A DNA stretch of 64,000 nt from Nitratireductor alexandrii (lineage in GTDB: Bacteria > Pseudomonadota > Alphaproteobacteria > Rhizobiales > Rhizobiaceae). The first letter of the stretch is position 1. Each line of letters opens with the position of its first letter. Below the pieces are notes generated by a model that did no database searches, was not told the origin of the DNA, and worked only from the letters and a program-made list of their open reading frames with translations. The stretch covers positions 682,001-746,000 of the forward strand of contig NZ_RBVY01000001.1 in the NCBI RefSeq assembly GCF_004000215.1, given 5' to 3'. The translations under genes and the position numbers were made by a program. Shown in pieces: positions 19,408-29,599 of this stretch.

Positions 19408-21044
19408 CGTCGCGAGAGTCCTGATGTCGAAACCACGAAGCGACGATGAAAGCGCCCTTTGCCAGCCTCTTCGAGCGGCGGGCATGCCAGCTTCGCGCCC
19501 AACGCATCGGTAGCGTCCGCATATCGTGAAGAGCCCATGTGAAAGGGCACCAGCCGGCTTGCCGGTTGCGGCATAGAGGCGACGCCTTCGACGTTGTCTT
19601 CGACGACCAGAGTCCCATCCTCCTGGAAGATAATGTGTCGGTGGAGAGTGCCGTTGGCCTTGGCTCGTGTCGAGACGAGTTTTTTTACCATTAGCGATTT
19701 CAACCAGCGCGCGAGCACCGGAAGCCTGCCGATCGTCGTGGTGAAAAGTCGAAAGGCAATGAAGCGTGATGGCGCAAGCCGCTCTGCCGTTAGGCATGCG
19801 AAGTCACTTTTCACCTCTATCGTCAGGGTGGCGGAGGCCTCTCGAACGAGGCAGGTAGACGCGCCCTGGCTTGCGGTCCAGCCGCCAGCGTTTTCGACCA
19901 CGTAGCCGCAATCTTCGTATAGCAGGTCGCCGTCGCTTTTCCACAATTTCACCACGCCGCCCGCCTTGGCGCCGACGACAAGCACTCGATCACCCCGACG
20001 GGCGACGGCAAGCCCGGCTTCGGGAAAGGTCTTTCGCGCGCCTGGGGCTTGCCAGGGAAGAGGCGGGGCGTCTGCAAGTGGTGTGGCTGCCTCGGCGGCA
20101 AACAAAAGGTTGTTGAGGAGCGGAAACTGATTCCAGGCGTCCATTTCGGCCGCGCCGACACCGCGACCCTTGGACAGCGATGCGCGGGCATGGGCGGCTA
20201 TCGCGGCTGCGGACGGAATTCGCTTGGCCAGCATCTCCAGACCGGCGGGATAGAAAAACTTGGTTCCGCGGCTCGTATGCTCGCCGCCCAGCGTGCCGTC
20301 GGGATGGGCGAACCAGGCCAGGAAGTCGGACGCTTTGGAAAGGCTGTCGAGCAGGATGTCGTCGCCGGTCCGGCGTTGGATTTCCGCGAGGTAAAACATG
20401 GCGTGGCTTTGATATCCGGGATCGGCGCCGCTATATTCGCGCAACCAGCCTTCCCGCGGTTGCTGCTCGCGCAGAATCGTTTCCAGATAGCGATCCCTAG
20501 CGGCCTGGAAGCGGTCGGTGCCGGTCAGGTCGCCAGCCAGTTGTAGCGCCGCCGCCGCCGCCGCGAGGTGATTGGATAGGATGCCATGATATTCCCCGTT
20601 TGCGGCAAGCCACCGGGCACCGCGCTCGAGCGCGGCCAGGGCGTGCTCGCGTTCATCCACATTCAACAGGTCGCCAAGCCGCTCGACCGCGCATCCGACA
20701 TAGAACCCTGTGAAGGCTGTGGCGGCGAGACTGCGCTCGAACGGATAGGCCTCGTCGAAGCTGCCATCAGCGTGCTGCAGGCTTCTCCAGAAACGGATCG
20801 CCGCGGCGGCGCCGTCGCGAAGACGTTCGCGTCCGTGGACGGGTATTGGCGCGTGCGGCGAGGTCAAGAGCCAGGCCAGAAGGTAAGCGCCTTCCTGGAA
20901 GCGTGACGCAGAGAAGTCGGTGAATTTCCAGCACCACCAGGTTCGGTCGAAACTGCCATGAGAGGGCGAGGTCGGCTCCCAGTCAAGCATGGACAGGGTT
21001 CGTCCCAGCAGGGGCTTGATCGCGTCGAGGTAGACCGTGCTCAA
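19404..21044 (-). CDS. Unknown 546-aa protein, possible (alpha/alpha)6-toroid plus beta-domain
   Basis: No family recognised with certainty. Residues about 1-320 are helical with repeating aromatic and small-residue patterns (FQEGAYLLAWLL, FWRSLQHADGSFDEAYPF, GILSNHLAAAAAALQLAG, YQSHAMFYLAEIQRRTGD), as in six-hairpin glycosidases and polysaccharide lyases. The C-terminal part (about 330-546) looks beta-rich, as in heparinase-like lyases. There is no signal peptide or membrane segment. The gene is fourth-to-last in the sense of translation coupling: it starts three bases after the EamA-like stop and its own stop overlaps the next ATG. A cytosolic glycan- or lipid-linked-glycan-modifying enzyme is a reasonable guess only. 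Confidence 0.55.
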   Translation of the reverse strand: MSTVYLDAIKPLLGRTLSMLDWEPTSPSHGSFDRTWWCWKFTDFSASRFQEGAYLLAWLLTSPHAPIPVHGRERLRDGAAAAIRFWRSLQHADGSFDEAYPFERSLAATAFTGFYVGCAVERLGDLLNVDEREHALAALERGARWLAANGEYHGILSNHLAAAAAALQLAGDLTGTDRFQAARDRYLETILREQQPREGWLREYSGADPGYQSHAMFYLAEIQRRTGDDILLDSLSKASDFLAWFAHPDGTLGGEHTSRGTKFFYPAGLEMLAKRIPSAAAIAAHARASLSKGRGVGAAEMDAWNQFPLLNNLLFAAEAATPLADAPPLPWQAPGARKTFPEAGLAVARRGDRVLVVGAKAGGVVKLWKSDGDLLYEDCGYVVENAGGWTASQGASTCLVREASATLTIEVKSDFACLTAERLAPSRFIAFRLFTTTIGRLPVLARWLKSLMVKKLVSTRAKANGTLHRHIIFQEDGTLVVEDNVEGVASMPQPASRLVPFHMGSSRYADATDALGAKLACPPLEEAGKGRFHRRFVVSTSGLSRR

Positions 21045-21047
21045 CGC

Positions 21048-21398
21048 TTACCCTCTCAATAATACGATGCTCGGGATCGCGAGGCCGACGCCGATCCATT
21101 GCGCCATGCTCGGCTTTTCTCCAAGCATCAGGCTAAAGACGCAACTCAACGCGGCGACGATCACGATGATCGAGATGTTTGCGGAAATCAGCGTCGCTTG
21201 GCGCAGCAGCAATCCGTAGAAGACGACACCGCTGCCATAGAGCGCGACGGTGCCGTAGAGCCACGGCGAACGCAACGTCGCGACGACAAGCGGAACCAGT
21301 TCCGGCGTGGGTGGCAATCCCCTAACGAACAGGGCGAAGCAAAATTGGCCGAAGCCGATGCATACACCGACGAGGGTTACCAGAGCCAGGTTCGACAC
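21048..21398 (-). CDS. EamA/DMT-like small membrane protein (four helices)
   Basis: 116 residues that are almost entirely four hydrophobic helices, with a conserved-looking final helix containing LGEKPSMAQWIGVGLAIPSIVLL, the typical end of EamA/DMT half-transporters. In glycan operons such four-helix proteins (ArnE/ArnF-like) are proposed to flip polyprenyl-phosphate-linked single sugars. That fits its place between a GT2 and a GT-C-like enzyme, but direct evidence is lacking. Gaps of two and three bases separate it from its neighbours. Confidence 0.7.
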   Translation of the reverse strand: MSNLALVTLVGVCIGFGQFCFALFVRGLPPTPELVPLVVATLRSPWLYGTVALYGSGVVFYGLLLRQATLISANISIIVIVAALSCVFSLMLGEKPSMAQWIGVGLAIPSIVLLRG

Positions 21399-21400
21399 GG

Positions 21401-22180
21401 TCAGGCCACTCCCGTGCGTTCTGGCCGGGTGGCGTGGAACGGGTCTGCCGGTGCGCCACTAACCTTGGTACGGCAGTTGCAGGCAAAAACTAAATTGAGG
21501 TGCGGGGTCGGAATGCGCACCGGATACCAACGTTCGTCCCGGTCTTCGAAATAGTGTCGTAGGAGCGATACAAGTCTGTAGCACGCATTGATGTGTTCGC
21601 GCGCTATGATGTAGTCGAGATCGAGGCCTTCGCGGGCAAATGAGCGTCGTGTGGTCAGGTGACGGCCAAGGTTCCAGGGTATTCCGCCTTCCGCCGGTAT
21701 GGCGACCGACAGCACGCCGCCCGGCTTCAAAACACGTCGCCACTCTTCCAGGACACGGTGTGGCTCGGGCAAATGCTCGAGATTGTAGACGGAGACGACC
21801 CGGTCAAAAGAAGCATCGGGATAGGGTAGCGCCAGCGCATCCGCGATTTCGTAGTTAATCGGACGCGGGTCGCCGGCGTGGCGCTCTCTGGCCTTGTCGA
21901 GGAGGTCCGCATTGATGTCCGTAACAAGGTAGTCGTCGAAAGAGTGACGGACGAAGTCGAGATGGATGCCGGTACCAGCTCCAACCTCAAGGACGCGCCC
22001 GAAATGTGTTCCGTTGGGATAGGTCCGCTCGATCAACCTATGGCCCGAAAGGTTGATGGCGGCCACCACCGGGTTGGATTGGTAATATATTCGTTCGTAG
22101 ATCTCGGGCGCCTTGGCCTGCCAGAGCGCCCACATCGGGTCTTCGTCTGGGCGCGGCTTCAAAGGAGTGGGGGTCTGCAT
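21401..22180 (-). CDS. Class I SAM-dependent methyltransferase
   Basis: 259 residues from the ATG at 22180 (upstream in-frame sequence has no similarity). Motif I is VLEVGAGTGIHLDFV, followed by VTDINADLLDKA (motif II acidic residue), DALALPYPDASFDRVVS and the Methyltransf_11 element EEWRRVLKPGGVLSVAIP. It should transfer a methyl group from S-adenosylmethionine to a small molecule or sugar. The operon context suggests modification of a glycan or its lipid carrier. It lies seven bases after the bi-domain oxidoreductase and two bases before the EamA-like gene. Confidence 0.85.
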   Translation of the reverse strand: MQTPTPLKPRPDEDPMWALWQAKAPEIYERIYYQSNPVVAAINLSGHRLIERTYPNGTHFGRVLEVGAGTGIHLDFVRHSFDDYLVTDINADLLDKARERHAGDPRPINYEIADALALPYPDASFDRVVSVYNLEHLPEPHRVLEEWRRVLKPGGVLSVAIPAEGGIPWNLGRHLTTRRSFAREGLDLDYIIAREHINACYRLVSLLRHYFEDRDERWYPVRIPTPHLNLVFACNCRTKVSGAPADPFHATRPERTGVA

Positions 22181-22187
22181 CGCCGGT

Positions 22188-24371
22188 CTATCCGTTATCC
22201 GTATCCATGCTGGACGACAGGCCGCGGAGCACGTCCTTGACAGCAAATGTCGCTCGTGTCGTCGCCAACAGGCTTTCGAGCGCGATGGACGGTACCCCGG
22301 TTCGACATGCCTCCGCGAAGGCGCGCGCCTCGGCATTGTATCCCTTGTCGGAGCTCAAGCTCTTCGTCCGTTTCGTCTTTCCGCCAGCGACAAGGTCGAG
22401 TTGCCGGAAATTGTTTAGGATCGCGACCCGTTCGCCGCCGAAGATTTCCATATATTCCTTCGGATAGCTCGGGTCACCATTGGCCCAATAGTGCACTGTA
22501 CCGATCGAGCCGTCGTCAAATCCTATCGTGAAACTCACCGTGTCGTCGCCCGATAGCGTCGCCCTCCGCGGATTGGCCGCAACGGCGGAGACCTCGACCG
22601 GGGAGGCGCCGCTTATAGCCTGGAAGGTATCGATGAAGTGGCAACCTTCGCCGATTATACGCCCACCGCCTGTGGCCGGATCGTGCACCCACCCCATCTC
22701 GGATTTGAGCGGAACGCGCCCGGCATTGACGCGATAGAGCATACTGAGCGGTTCACGGCGGTCGGCAAAATGCGCGGCGGCCTGAGTGACCATCGGAGAA
22801 AAGCGCCGGTTGAAGCCGATCGTGAGAGTGCCGGCGGAGTTTCTGCAAGCTGCCTCGACAGCGGCCAGATCCCCCGCTGTCAGAGCCAGCGGCTTCTCGA
22901 CAAAAACGTGCTTTCCTCTTTCGAGCGCAGCGACCGCGTAGCGGGCATGACTGTCGTGGCGGGTCGTGATCAAAACCGCCGTGATATTGTCGTCGTCGAG
23001 CACCTTGTCGCTGTCGGAGACACCGTAGTCGGAGCCGTATCGCTCGGCGACGGAGATCGCGGAAAGTCCGCGCGCCGATGATACGCCGCGCAGGGTGAAC
23101 GCTCCGGACTCCATCATCGCCGGAAGCAGGATTCCCTTGGCGAATTGGCCGGCGCCGATGAGGCCAAGCCCGATCCTGTCGGCCTTGACCGCGCGTTTGA
23201 CCGCAGGCGCCGGAGGCGTCTCGTCGACCGTGCTCGTCCGGTCGTAGTCGAGAAGGATGCCGACGCTCAGCCCCTCGTCCTTGGCTTCGCCAGTTACAAG
23301 GGAATATGCCTCGACGGCCTTTTCGATCGGGAAGCGATGGGTCGTCAGCTTGGCTGGGTCGAACCGGCCGTCGGCAACGAGTTGCAGATAGCTTTCCAGA
23401 TTGCGGCGTTCCGTCCAGCGGACATAGCCGATCGGATAATCCTTACCTTCTAATTCGTACTCCGGGTCGTAACGGCCCGGCCCGTAGGAGCGGGACTGCA
23501 GGATCTCGATTTCTTTCTCGAAATAGCTGCGCCGCGACAGGTCCATCTTGACGTCGCCGACCACCACCACTCGGGCCCGGTCGCGACAGAGCTCCGCGAC
23601 CTCTTCGAAAACCGCACCTGACTTGCGCGATCCGGCTGTTAAAAGAATAGCGTCCGCGCCCCGGCCGCTCGTCATTTCGCCCAGCGTGGCCTTGAGCGCG
23701 GGATCCGACATCAAGAACGCGTCCGTCGCGCCATTGGCACGGGCAAGCTCCAGCTTTTGCCGATCGATGTCGACGCCGATGGCGCGCAGACCAGCGGCGG
23801 CGGCGATCTGAAGCGTGACCAGACCGACCAGTCCCAGGCCGACGACAACGACGATCGCGCCGATCTGTTGGTCGGCCTGGCGGATGCCGTGCATGGCGAT
23901 GGCGCCCAGTGTCACGTAGGCTGCCTGGTCGTCGCTGACCGCCTTCGGGACGCGGGCGGCCAGATTGCGCGGCACCGACACCACTTCGGCATGGTTGGCA
24001 TGGCCGAGGCCGGCCCCGGCGACCCTGTCGCCGATCGCGATGTCGTTGACGTTGCGTCCGATGGCGATCACTGTTCCGACGAGGGAATAGCCGAGCGGAA
24101 TGGGCTCGGCGATCAGGTTCTTGACGACCTTGTAGGTCGGCCAGAGCCCCTCTGTGCGTGCGCGGTCGATAACTTTTCGCGCAAGGTCAGGTCGGTCGAG
24201 CGCCTTGCCGAGATAGGATTTACGGCCCAATCCGATGATGGCGCGATCGGTTCCGGCGCTGATCAGAGACGTATGAACACGGACCAGAACGCCGTTTGAG
24301 GACAAGGAGGGAGGCGGCGCGTCGGAAACGGACAACACACCCGTCTTGAAATTCTGGACAACGATCTTCAC
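22188..24371 (-). CDS. Bi-domain oxidoreductase: zinc-less MDR dehydrogenase fused to Gfo/Idh/MocA
   Basis: 727 residues. The N-terminal part (1-350) is an MDR alcohol-dehydrogenase fold with GYSLVGTVIAIG, VVVGLGLVGLVTLQIAAAAG (Rossmann) and GADAILLTAG. The C-terminal part (about 395-725) is a Gfo/Idh/MocA oxidoreductase with GLIGAGQFAKGILLPAM, HVFVEKPLAL (the EKP motif) and GGGRIIGEGCHFIDTF. Such fusions are frequent in exopolysaccharide loci beside asnB-like and heparinase-like genes and are thought to modify a sugar or uronic acid in two redox steps; the substrate is not known to me. It lies 12 bases after the asnB-like gene. Confidence 0.85.
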   Translation of the reverse strand: MKIVVQNFKTGVLSVSDAPPPSLSSNGVLVRVHTSLISAGTDRAIIGLGRKSYLGKALDRPDLARKVIDRARTEGLWPTYKVVKNLIAEPIPLGYSLVGTVIAIGRNVNDIAIGDRVAGAGLGHANHAEVVSVPRNLAARVPKAVSDDQAAYVTLGAIAMHGIRQADQQIGAIVVVVGLGLVGLVTLQIAAAAGLRAIGVDIDRQKLELARANGATDAFLMSDPALKATLGEMTSGRGADAILLTAGSRKSGAVFEEVAELCRDRARVVVVGDVKMDLSRRSYFEKEIEILQSRSYGPGRYDPEYELEGKDYPIGYVRWTERRNLESYLQLVADGRFDPAKLTTHRFPIEKAVEAYSLVTGEAKDEGLSVGILLDYDRTSTVDETPPAPAVKRAVKADRIGLGLIGAGQFAKGILLPAMMESGAFTLRGVSSARGLSAISVAERYGSDYGVSDSDKVLDDDNITAVLITTRHDSHARYAVAALERGKHVFVEKPLALTAGDLAAVEAACRNSAGTLTIGFNRRFSPMVTQAAAHFADRREPLSMLYRVNAGRVPLKSEMGWVHDPATGGGRIIGEGCHFIDTFQAISGASPVEVSAVAANPRRATLSGDDTVSFTIGFDDGSIGTVHYWANGDPSYPKEYMEIFGGERVAILNNFRQLDLVAGGKTKRTKSLSSDKGYNAEARAFAEACRTGVPSIALESLLATTRATFAVKDVLRGLSSSMDTDNG

Positions 24372-24383
24372 GTAATTTTTCCT

Positions 24384-26291
24384 TTATGCCCAGCTTGCAT
24401 CGGGCGCGAATTTTTCAAACCACAATTCGAGCATGAAAATCGCGAAAAGCCGTTTCTCCAGCAAAAAGCCGTCGTCTTCCCCAGCGCCTTGCAGCTGAGC
24501 GACATAGCGATGGTCAACAAGCCCACGCCGTTTCAGTCGTTCTGGATCAAGCATACCGCGCAGCATATCGCGAAAGCGACGGTCGCGCATGAACTGGTCG
24601 AGCGGTGCGTAGAAGGCCCGCTTCGGCTCCGCTGCCGCCTCGGGGCCTAGCAATGTCTCGCCGAAACGGCGCAGCGCCCATTTGTTTTCGCCGCCGCGTA
24701 GCTTGACGTCGTCCGCACATCGGGCGGCCGCCTGAATCACGAGGTCATCCATGAACGGCACGCGGCATTCCAGCGAATGCGCCATGGTGATCTTGTCAGA
24801 CTTCATCAAAATGTCGTCGGGCAGCCAGTGCGCGTATTGCAGTCCGAGCAGGCGCTGCAGGACGGTGCCATTGTCTGGCGGAGCCGCAAGAGGCGCCGGC
24901 ATGGGTAGCGCCGAACCAGCTGCCTGCAGAATGTCCTTGGCGTCGAACAGCGAGATCGACGCGCGATAGAGTTCGGCCAGATTGCCACTGCCGGTATGTC
25001 GGACGAGATCGGCGATCTTTTTCCGACCGGAGCTGCCCAGCTTGCCGGGATAGTCGAAAGCGCGGTCGAGAAGGGTGACCGGCAGCCGCTCGACCAGGGC
25101 CGAAGCAAGGGACCAAGCCGGCCGGGGCAGGCGGTTGCGCCAGTGCCAGAGGTCGACGATTTTTCGGTGAAACATGTACCCGCCAAGCAATTCGTCGGCG
25201 CCTTCTCCGGACAGGACAACGGTGACTTGCTTGCGGGCTTCTCGCGCCAGTACCGACATCGGCACAACAATCGCATCGCCGAGGGGCTCGTCAAGAGTCC
25301 AGCAGATATCCGGCAGAGACAGAAAGTCCTCGATTCCGCATTCGATCTCCGTATGACGCGCGCCGATCATTCGAGCGGTGGCCGCGGCGCGGCGCAGATC
25401 GGCGTCTGGATGCCCGGCGAAGCCGACCGAGAACGTTCGCACCGGCTCTCCGCTCTGTTCCGCCATCAGCGCGACGATCGTGTTGGAATCGACCCCTCCG
25501 GACAGGAAGGCGCCAACAGGGACATCGCTGATCATATGGCGGCGCACCGACGCGCGCATCGCCTCACCGAAATCGGCAACCGCGTCGGCGGGGGCTCGAT
25601 CGGTTATCTGGACGCCGGGTCCCGGAGGAGACCAGTAGCGGCGCAGATGGGCCTGCCCGCCGGCGAAGACGAGTTCGTGGCCCGGCGGAAGTTTTTGTAC
25701 GCCGCGAAACATCGAGCGGGGGCCGGGGACATATCGCAGCGCGAGGTAGTCCGTAACGGCTGCGAGGTCGACCGTCCGGTCAAAGCCATCCCATGTCATC
25801 AAGGCCTTGATCTCGGAGGCGAACAGGAAACGGTCGGCATCAACAGCGTAATAGAGCGGCTTTATTCCGACGCGATCACGGACGACCTTGAGGACAGGCA
25901 TTCCGTCGCGGAGATCCGCGATCGCGATCGCGAACATGCCGTGCAAGCGCGACCATGCCTTTTCTCCCCAGGCGAGATAGGCCTTCAGCACGACCTCGGT
26001 GTCGCTGGTGGTAACGAAGTCGTGCCCGAGCGCGAGCAGCTCGTGGCGGACCTCTCGGTAATTGTAGATTTCGCCATTGTGAACCAGTCCGACCCGACCT
26101 TCCGCGGCAAACATCGGCTGATCGCCGGTTTCCAGATCGATAACGGCAAGGCGCCGCATGCCGATATGGAAACCGGCTTCCGGAAACGCAGCCGAGCCGC
26201 CGTTATCAGGGCCGCGGTGCACCAGAGCGGCGCACATGCGTCCGATCAGTTCGGGGTCGTCAATTCCCGCGTATCCGGCAATTCCACACAT
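24384..26291 (-). CDS. asnB: Asparagine synthase (glutamine-hydrolysing), glycan-locus type
   Basis: 635 residues, complete. It begins MCGIAGYAG with the Cys2 nucleophile exposed after Met removal, HRGPDN, and NGEIYNY. The synthetase domain has the PP-loop SGGVDSNT near residue 268 and SGEGADELLGGY. It resembles the amidotransferases of exopolysaccharide loci, where the product is probably an amidated uronic acid or a glycan amide rather than asparagine. It is the second gene of a seven-gene operon, 12 bases from both neighbours. A paralogue is partly visible at 1-1866. Confidence 0.92.
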   Translation of the reverse strand: MCGIAGYAGIDDPELIGRMCAALVHRGPDNGGSAAFPEAGFHIGMRRLAVIDLETGDQPMFAAEGRVGLVHNGEIYNYREVRHELLALGHDFVTTSDTEVVLKAYLAWGEKAWSRLHGMFAIAIADLRDGMPVLKVVRDRVGIKPLYYAVDADRFLFASEIKALMTWDGFDRTVDLAAVTDYLALRYVPGPRSMFRGVQKLPPGHELVFAGGQAHLRRYWSPPGPGVQITDRAPADAVADFGEAMRASVRRHMISDVPVGAFLSGGVDSNTIVALMAEQSGEPVRTFSVGFAGHPDADLRRAAATARMIGARHTEIECGIEDFLSLPDICWTLDEPLGDAIVVPMSVLAREARKQVTVVLSGEGADELLGGYMFHRKIVDLWHWRNRLPRPAWSLASALVERLPVTLLDRAFDYPGKLGSSGRKKIADLVRHTGSGNLAELYRASISLFDAKDILQAAGSALPMPAPLAAPPDNGTVLQRLLGLQYAHWLPDDILMKSDKITMAHSLECRVPFMDDLVIQAAARCADDVKLRGGENKWALRRFGETLLGPEAAAEPKRAFYAPLDQFMRDRRFRDMLRGMLDPERLKRRGLVDHRYVAQLQGAGEDDGFLLEKRLFAIFMLELWFEKFAPDASWA

Positions 26292-26303
26292 TGTTTTCCC
26301 GCG

Positions 26304-27359
26304 TCAGTCGGCCGTGAAAACGTGCTCGGTTTCGAGCGGGCGTGCGGATGGAGGATGGGGTTTCGGGTAATATTTCATCCAGTTTTCGATCATCACCTCG
26401 CGAACCTGATAGAGCGTCACCGCCGTCCCAATCAGCATCAGCGTGAAGAGGATAAGATTCAGGCCGACGAGCGCGAACAATCCGGACGGTTCGCCGATGA
26501 AGAGGTTGCGCGTTGCCAGGATGAGGAAGATCAGGCTCAGCAGCGACGTGGCAGCGCCGAGAACGGCAAAGTGGCGCACAGGCTGTGCCATCACCAAAAA
26601 CCGCAGATGGGTGAAGATCGTGCGCCGGATGCGCGTCGATGACTTGCGTTTGGCGTTAGGGTCTCGGGCGAGCCGGTGCGTCTGCCAAGTCAACACGGCC
26701 GGAAGCTCACCCGCAACGAAATTGAGAGCAAGGAGCTTCAGGAGAACCTCCAGGTGGAATTCCTTGCCGCTTTCGAACACCACCAAAGGCTGGATCACAC
26801 TTCGCCGATAGGCGCGTGTCATGCCGGTGTTCATCGTCACATTACTTTCGAACAGCTTACGGATCAGCCAGTTGCCGGCGCGACTGAGAAAGGCGCGGCG
26901 CGCATCGACGTTTACGAGCGCGCCACCTTTCCTGTGCGGCGAGGCGACTACGAAATCGTAGGCAGGATATGTATCGAGGAAGGAGACCAGACGCTCCACT
27001 ATATCCTCGCCCCAGGAACCATCCGCCTCGGTCGTTACGATGATGTCGCCACGGGCCGCATCGATGCCTGTTTTAAGCGCGCGTCCACGACCCTGATTGA
27101 AGGGATAGCTGAGCACTCGGATCGGGCTGGGGGGCGCGGCCTGCAATGCCTTAATCAGGTGCTCATGTGACGCGTCTGTGGATCCGTCATTCACCATAAT
27201 GAGTTCGAAATCACCGGGGAAATCTGCTTGCAGGCGCTTGCACATGTCGAGTGTAGCTCGCTCGATGATTTGTTCCTCGTTGTAGAATGGACAAACAATC
27301 GAAATACGTGGGCACCAGTCGGGCTGGTTTCGGGGCCTTTCCTGGGTATCCATCGTCAT
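26304..27359 (-). CDS. Glycosyltransferase family 2, polyprenyl-phosphate hexose synthase-like
   Basis: 351 residues; a second ATG two codons inside is an alternative start. The GT-A domain has RISIVCPFYNEE at the N-terminus, ELIMVNDGSTDAS, and TTEADGSWGEDI in place of the usual DADLQ metal site. RGRALKTGIDAARG fits the dolichol-phosphate-mannose synthase subgroup. Two C-terminal membrane segments (about 265-283 and 293-318) anchor it, as in DPM1/ArnC-type enzymes. It heads the operon and could load a sugar onto a polyprenyl phosphate for the GT-C-like protein at the operon end. No clear Shine-Dalgarno site precedes it. Confidence 0.87.
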   Translation of the reverse strand: MTMDTQERPRNQPDWCPRISIVCPFYNEEQIIERATLDMCKRLQADFPGDFELIMVNDGSTDASHEHLIKALQAAPPSPIRVLSYPFNQGRGRALKTGIDAARGDIIVTTEADGSWGEDIVERLVSFLDTYPAYDFVVASPHRKGGALVNVDARRAFLSRAGNWLIRKLFESNVTMNTGMTRAYRRSVIQPLVVFESGKEFHLEVLLKLLALNFVAGELPAVLTWQTHRLARDPNAKRKSSTRIRRTIFTHLRFLVMAQPVRHFAVLGAATSLLSLIFLILATRNLFIGEPSGLFALVGLNLILFTLMLIGTAVTLYQVREVMIENWMKYYPKPHPPSARPLETEHVFTAD

Positions 27360-27538
27360 GATTTTGTCCGGTGGTGTTTAAGAGCGCAGCGCACAATGCC
27401 TTATATCAACAGGGACAGAAGGCGGCAGATGATTCCGATTACGGGTAATTATCGTGCAGGTTGACCACCCGAGGGCTGTCAATTGACACGGTACGCAACT
27501 TCCGTCAACGAGGATACGCTGAGCCGGTCGTTGAAAGT

Positions 27539-27556
27539 GCCTGTCGTTTAACAGGC
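27539..27556 (-). terminator. Stem-loop between the UXS-like gene and the seven-gene operon
   Basis: GCCTGT (27539-27544) pairs with ACAGGC (27551-27556) over a six-base loop, 19 bp past the stop of the UDP-xylose-synthase-like gene. On the minus strand it is followed by ACTTTC, a poor U-tract. It may end transcription of the upstream gene; the remaining part of the 215-bp gap (27360-27538) must hold the operon promoter. Confidence 0.4.
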
Positions 27557-27574
27557 AATAGTCGGGCGGAAACC

Positions 27575-28528
<954 letters not shown>

Positions 28529-28755
28529 GGCCCGGCTCCGCGGGGCAGGGGCGCTCCCCGATGGCCGCCCCGCTTGCGCGCCGCCAGGGGTTCGGCGCGT
28601 CCGGGCAGCCAGGCGGCCGGAACGCGCGGTCCGTGGTGACAGCTTTACGAAGCCCGGCCCCGCGTGGCAACGGCCAAGAGCTGTGTCCCGTCGCGGGGAA
28701 TGTCGAGGCCTGTGCCCTTGTGCGGCCGCATGGGGCGCGCTAGAGCCGTCCCATC

Positions 28756-29571
28756 ATGGCGGACGACCAAGAGCTTCTGCGCGAGATGGAACGGCTGGCG
28801 GTTCTCGCCAGCCGCGACATTCTCGATGTCGCGCGGCGCGGGATCGTGACGGAACGCAAAAAAGACGCTTCGCCCGTGACCGAGGCCGACCGGCGCGCCG
28901 AAAAGACCATTTTGGACGGATTGCGCCGGGCTTTTCCCGCAATTGCCTGTATCGGCGAGGAGGAGGCGAGCGCGGGTCTCGCCGATGCCGAGACCGGCGA
29001 GACCTTCTTTCTGGTCGATCCGCTCGACGGCACCAAGGAATTCGTCTGCGGACGCCCGGACTATACGGTCAACATCGCCCTGATCAGAAACGCCGCACCG
29101 GTGATCGGCGTGGTGGCGGCGCCGGCCACCGGCGAGCTCTACGCGGCCAGGCCCGGCCATGCCGAGCATGCGCGCATCGCCGCCGACGGCGCCATCGGCG
29201 CGCGCGCGCCGCTCGCCGTGCGGCCGGCGGCCGAGCCGCCTTTGGTGGTGGCGAGCCGCTCGCATCTCAGCCGGGAAACCTCCGACTATATCGCGGCCTG
29301 CGGCGCGACGGAGACCGTCTCGGTCGGTTCCTCGCTCAAATTCTGCCTGCTCGCCCGGGGCGCGGCCGATCTTTATCCGCGCTTTTCGCGCACCATGCAG
29401 TGGGACACGGCCGCCGGCGACGCGGTGCTGCGCGCGGCCGGGGGGCGCACCGTGGAGGTTGGCGGTGGCGATCTCGCCTATGGGCGACGGCCGGTGCGGG
29501 GCGAGGAATGGGCCAATCCCTGGTTCATCGCCATGGGCGGGGCGGTGTTGCCGGCCGATCCCGGCCGCTGA
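28756..29571 (+). CDS. cysQ: 3'(2'),5'-bisphosphate nucleotidase
   Basis: 271 residues of the inositol-monophosphatase superfamily. GEEEAS, DPLDGTKEF and WDTAAGDAV provide the metal-binding acidic residues (about residues 72, 91 and 216). CysQ removes 3'-phosphoadenosine 5'-phosphate, the by-product left after sulfotransferases use PAPS. Its presence near cysD-cysNC and glycan genes supports active PAPS turnover. It is divergent from the UXS-like gene and convergent with the PfkB kinase. Confidence 0.92.
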   Translation: MADDQELLREMERLAVLASRDILDVARRGIVTERKKDASPVTEADRRAEKTILDGLRRAFPAIACIGEEEASAGLADAETGETFFLVDPLDGTKEFVCGRPDYTVNIALIRNAAPVIGVVAAPATGELYAARPGHAEHARIAADGAIGARAPLAVRPAAEPPLVVASRSHLSRETSDYIAACGATETVSVGSSLKFCLLARGAADLYPRFSRTMQWDTAAGDAVLRAAGGRTVEVGGGDLAYGRRPVRGEEWANPWFIAMGGAVLPADPGR

Positions 29572-29599
29572 CGGCGCACGCGAAGGACCTCCGCCCGGC

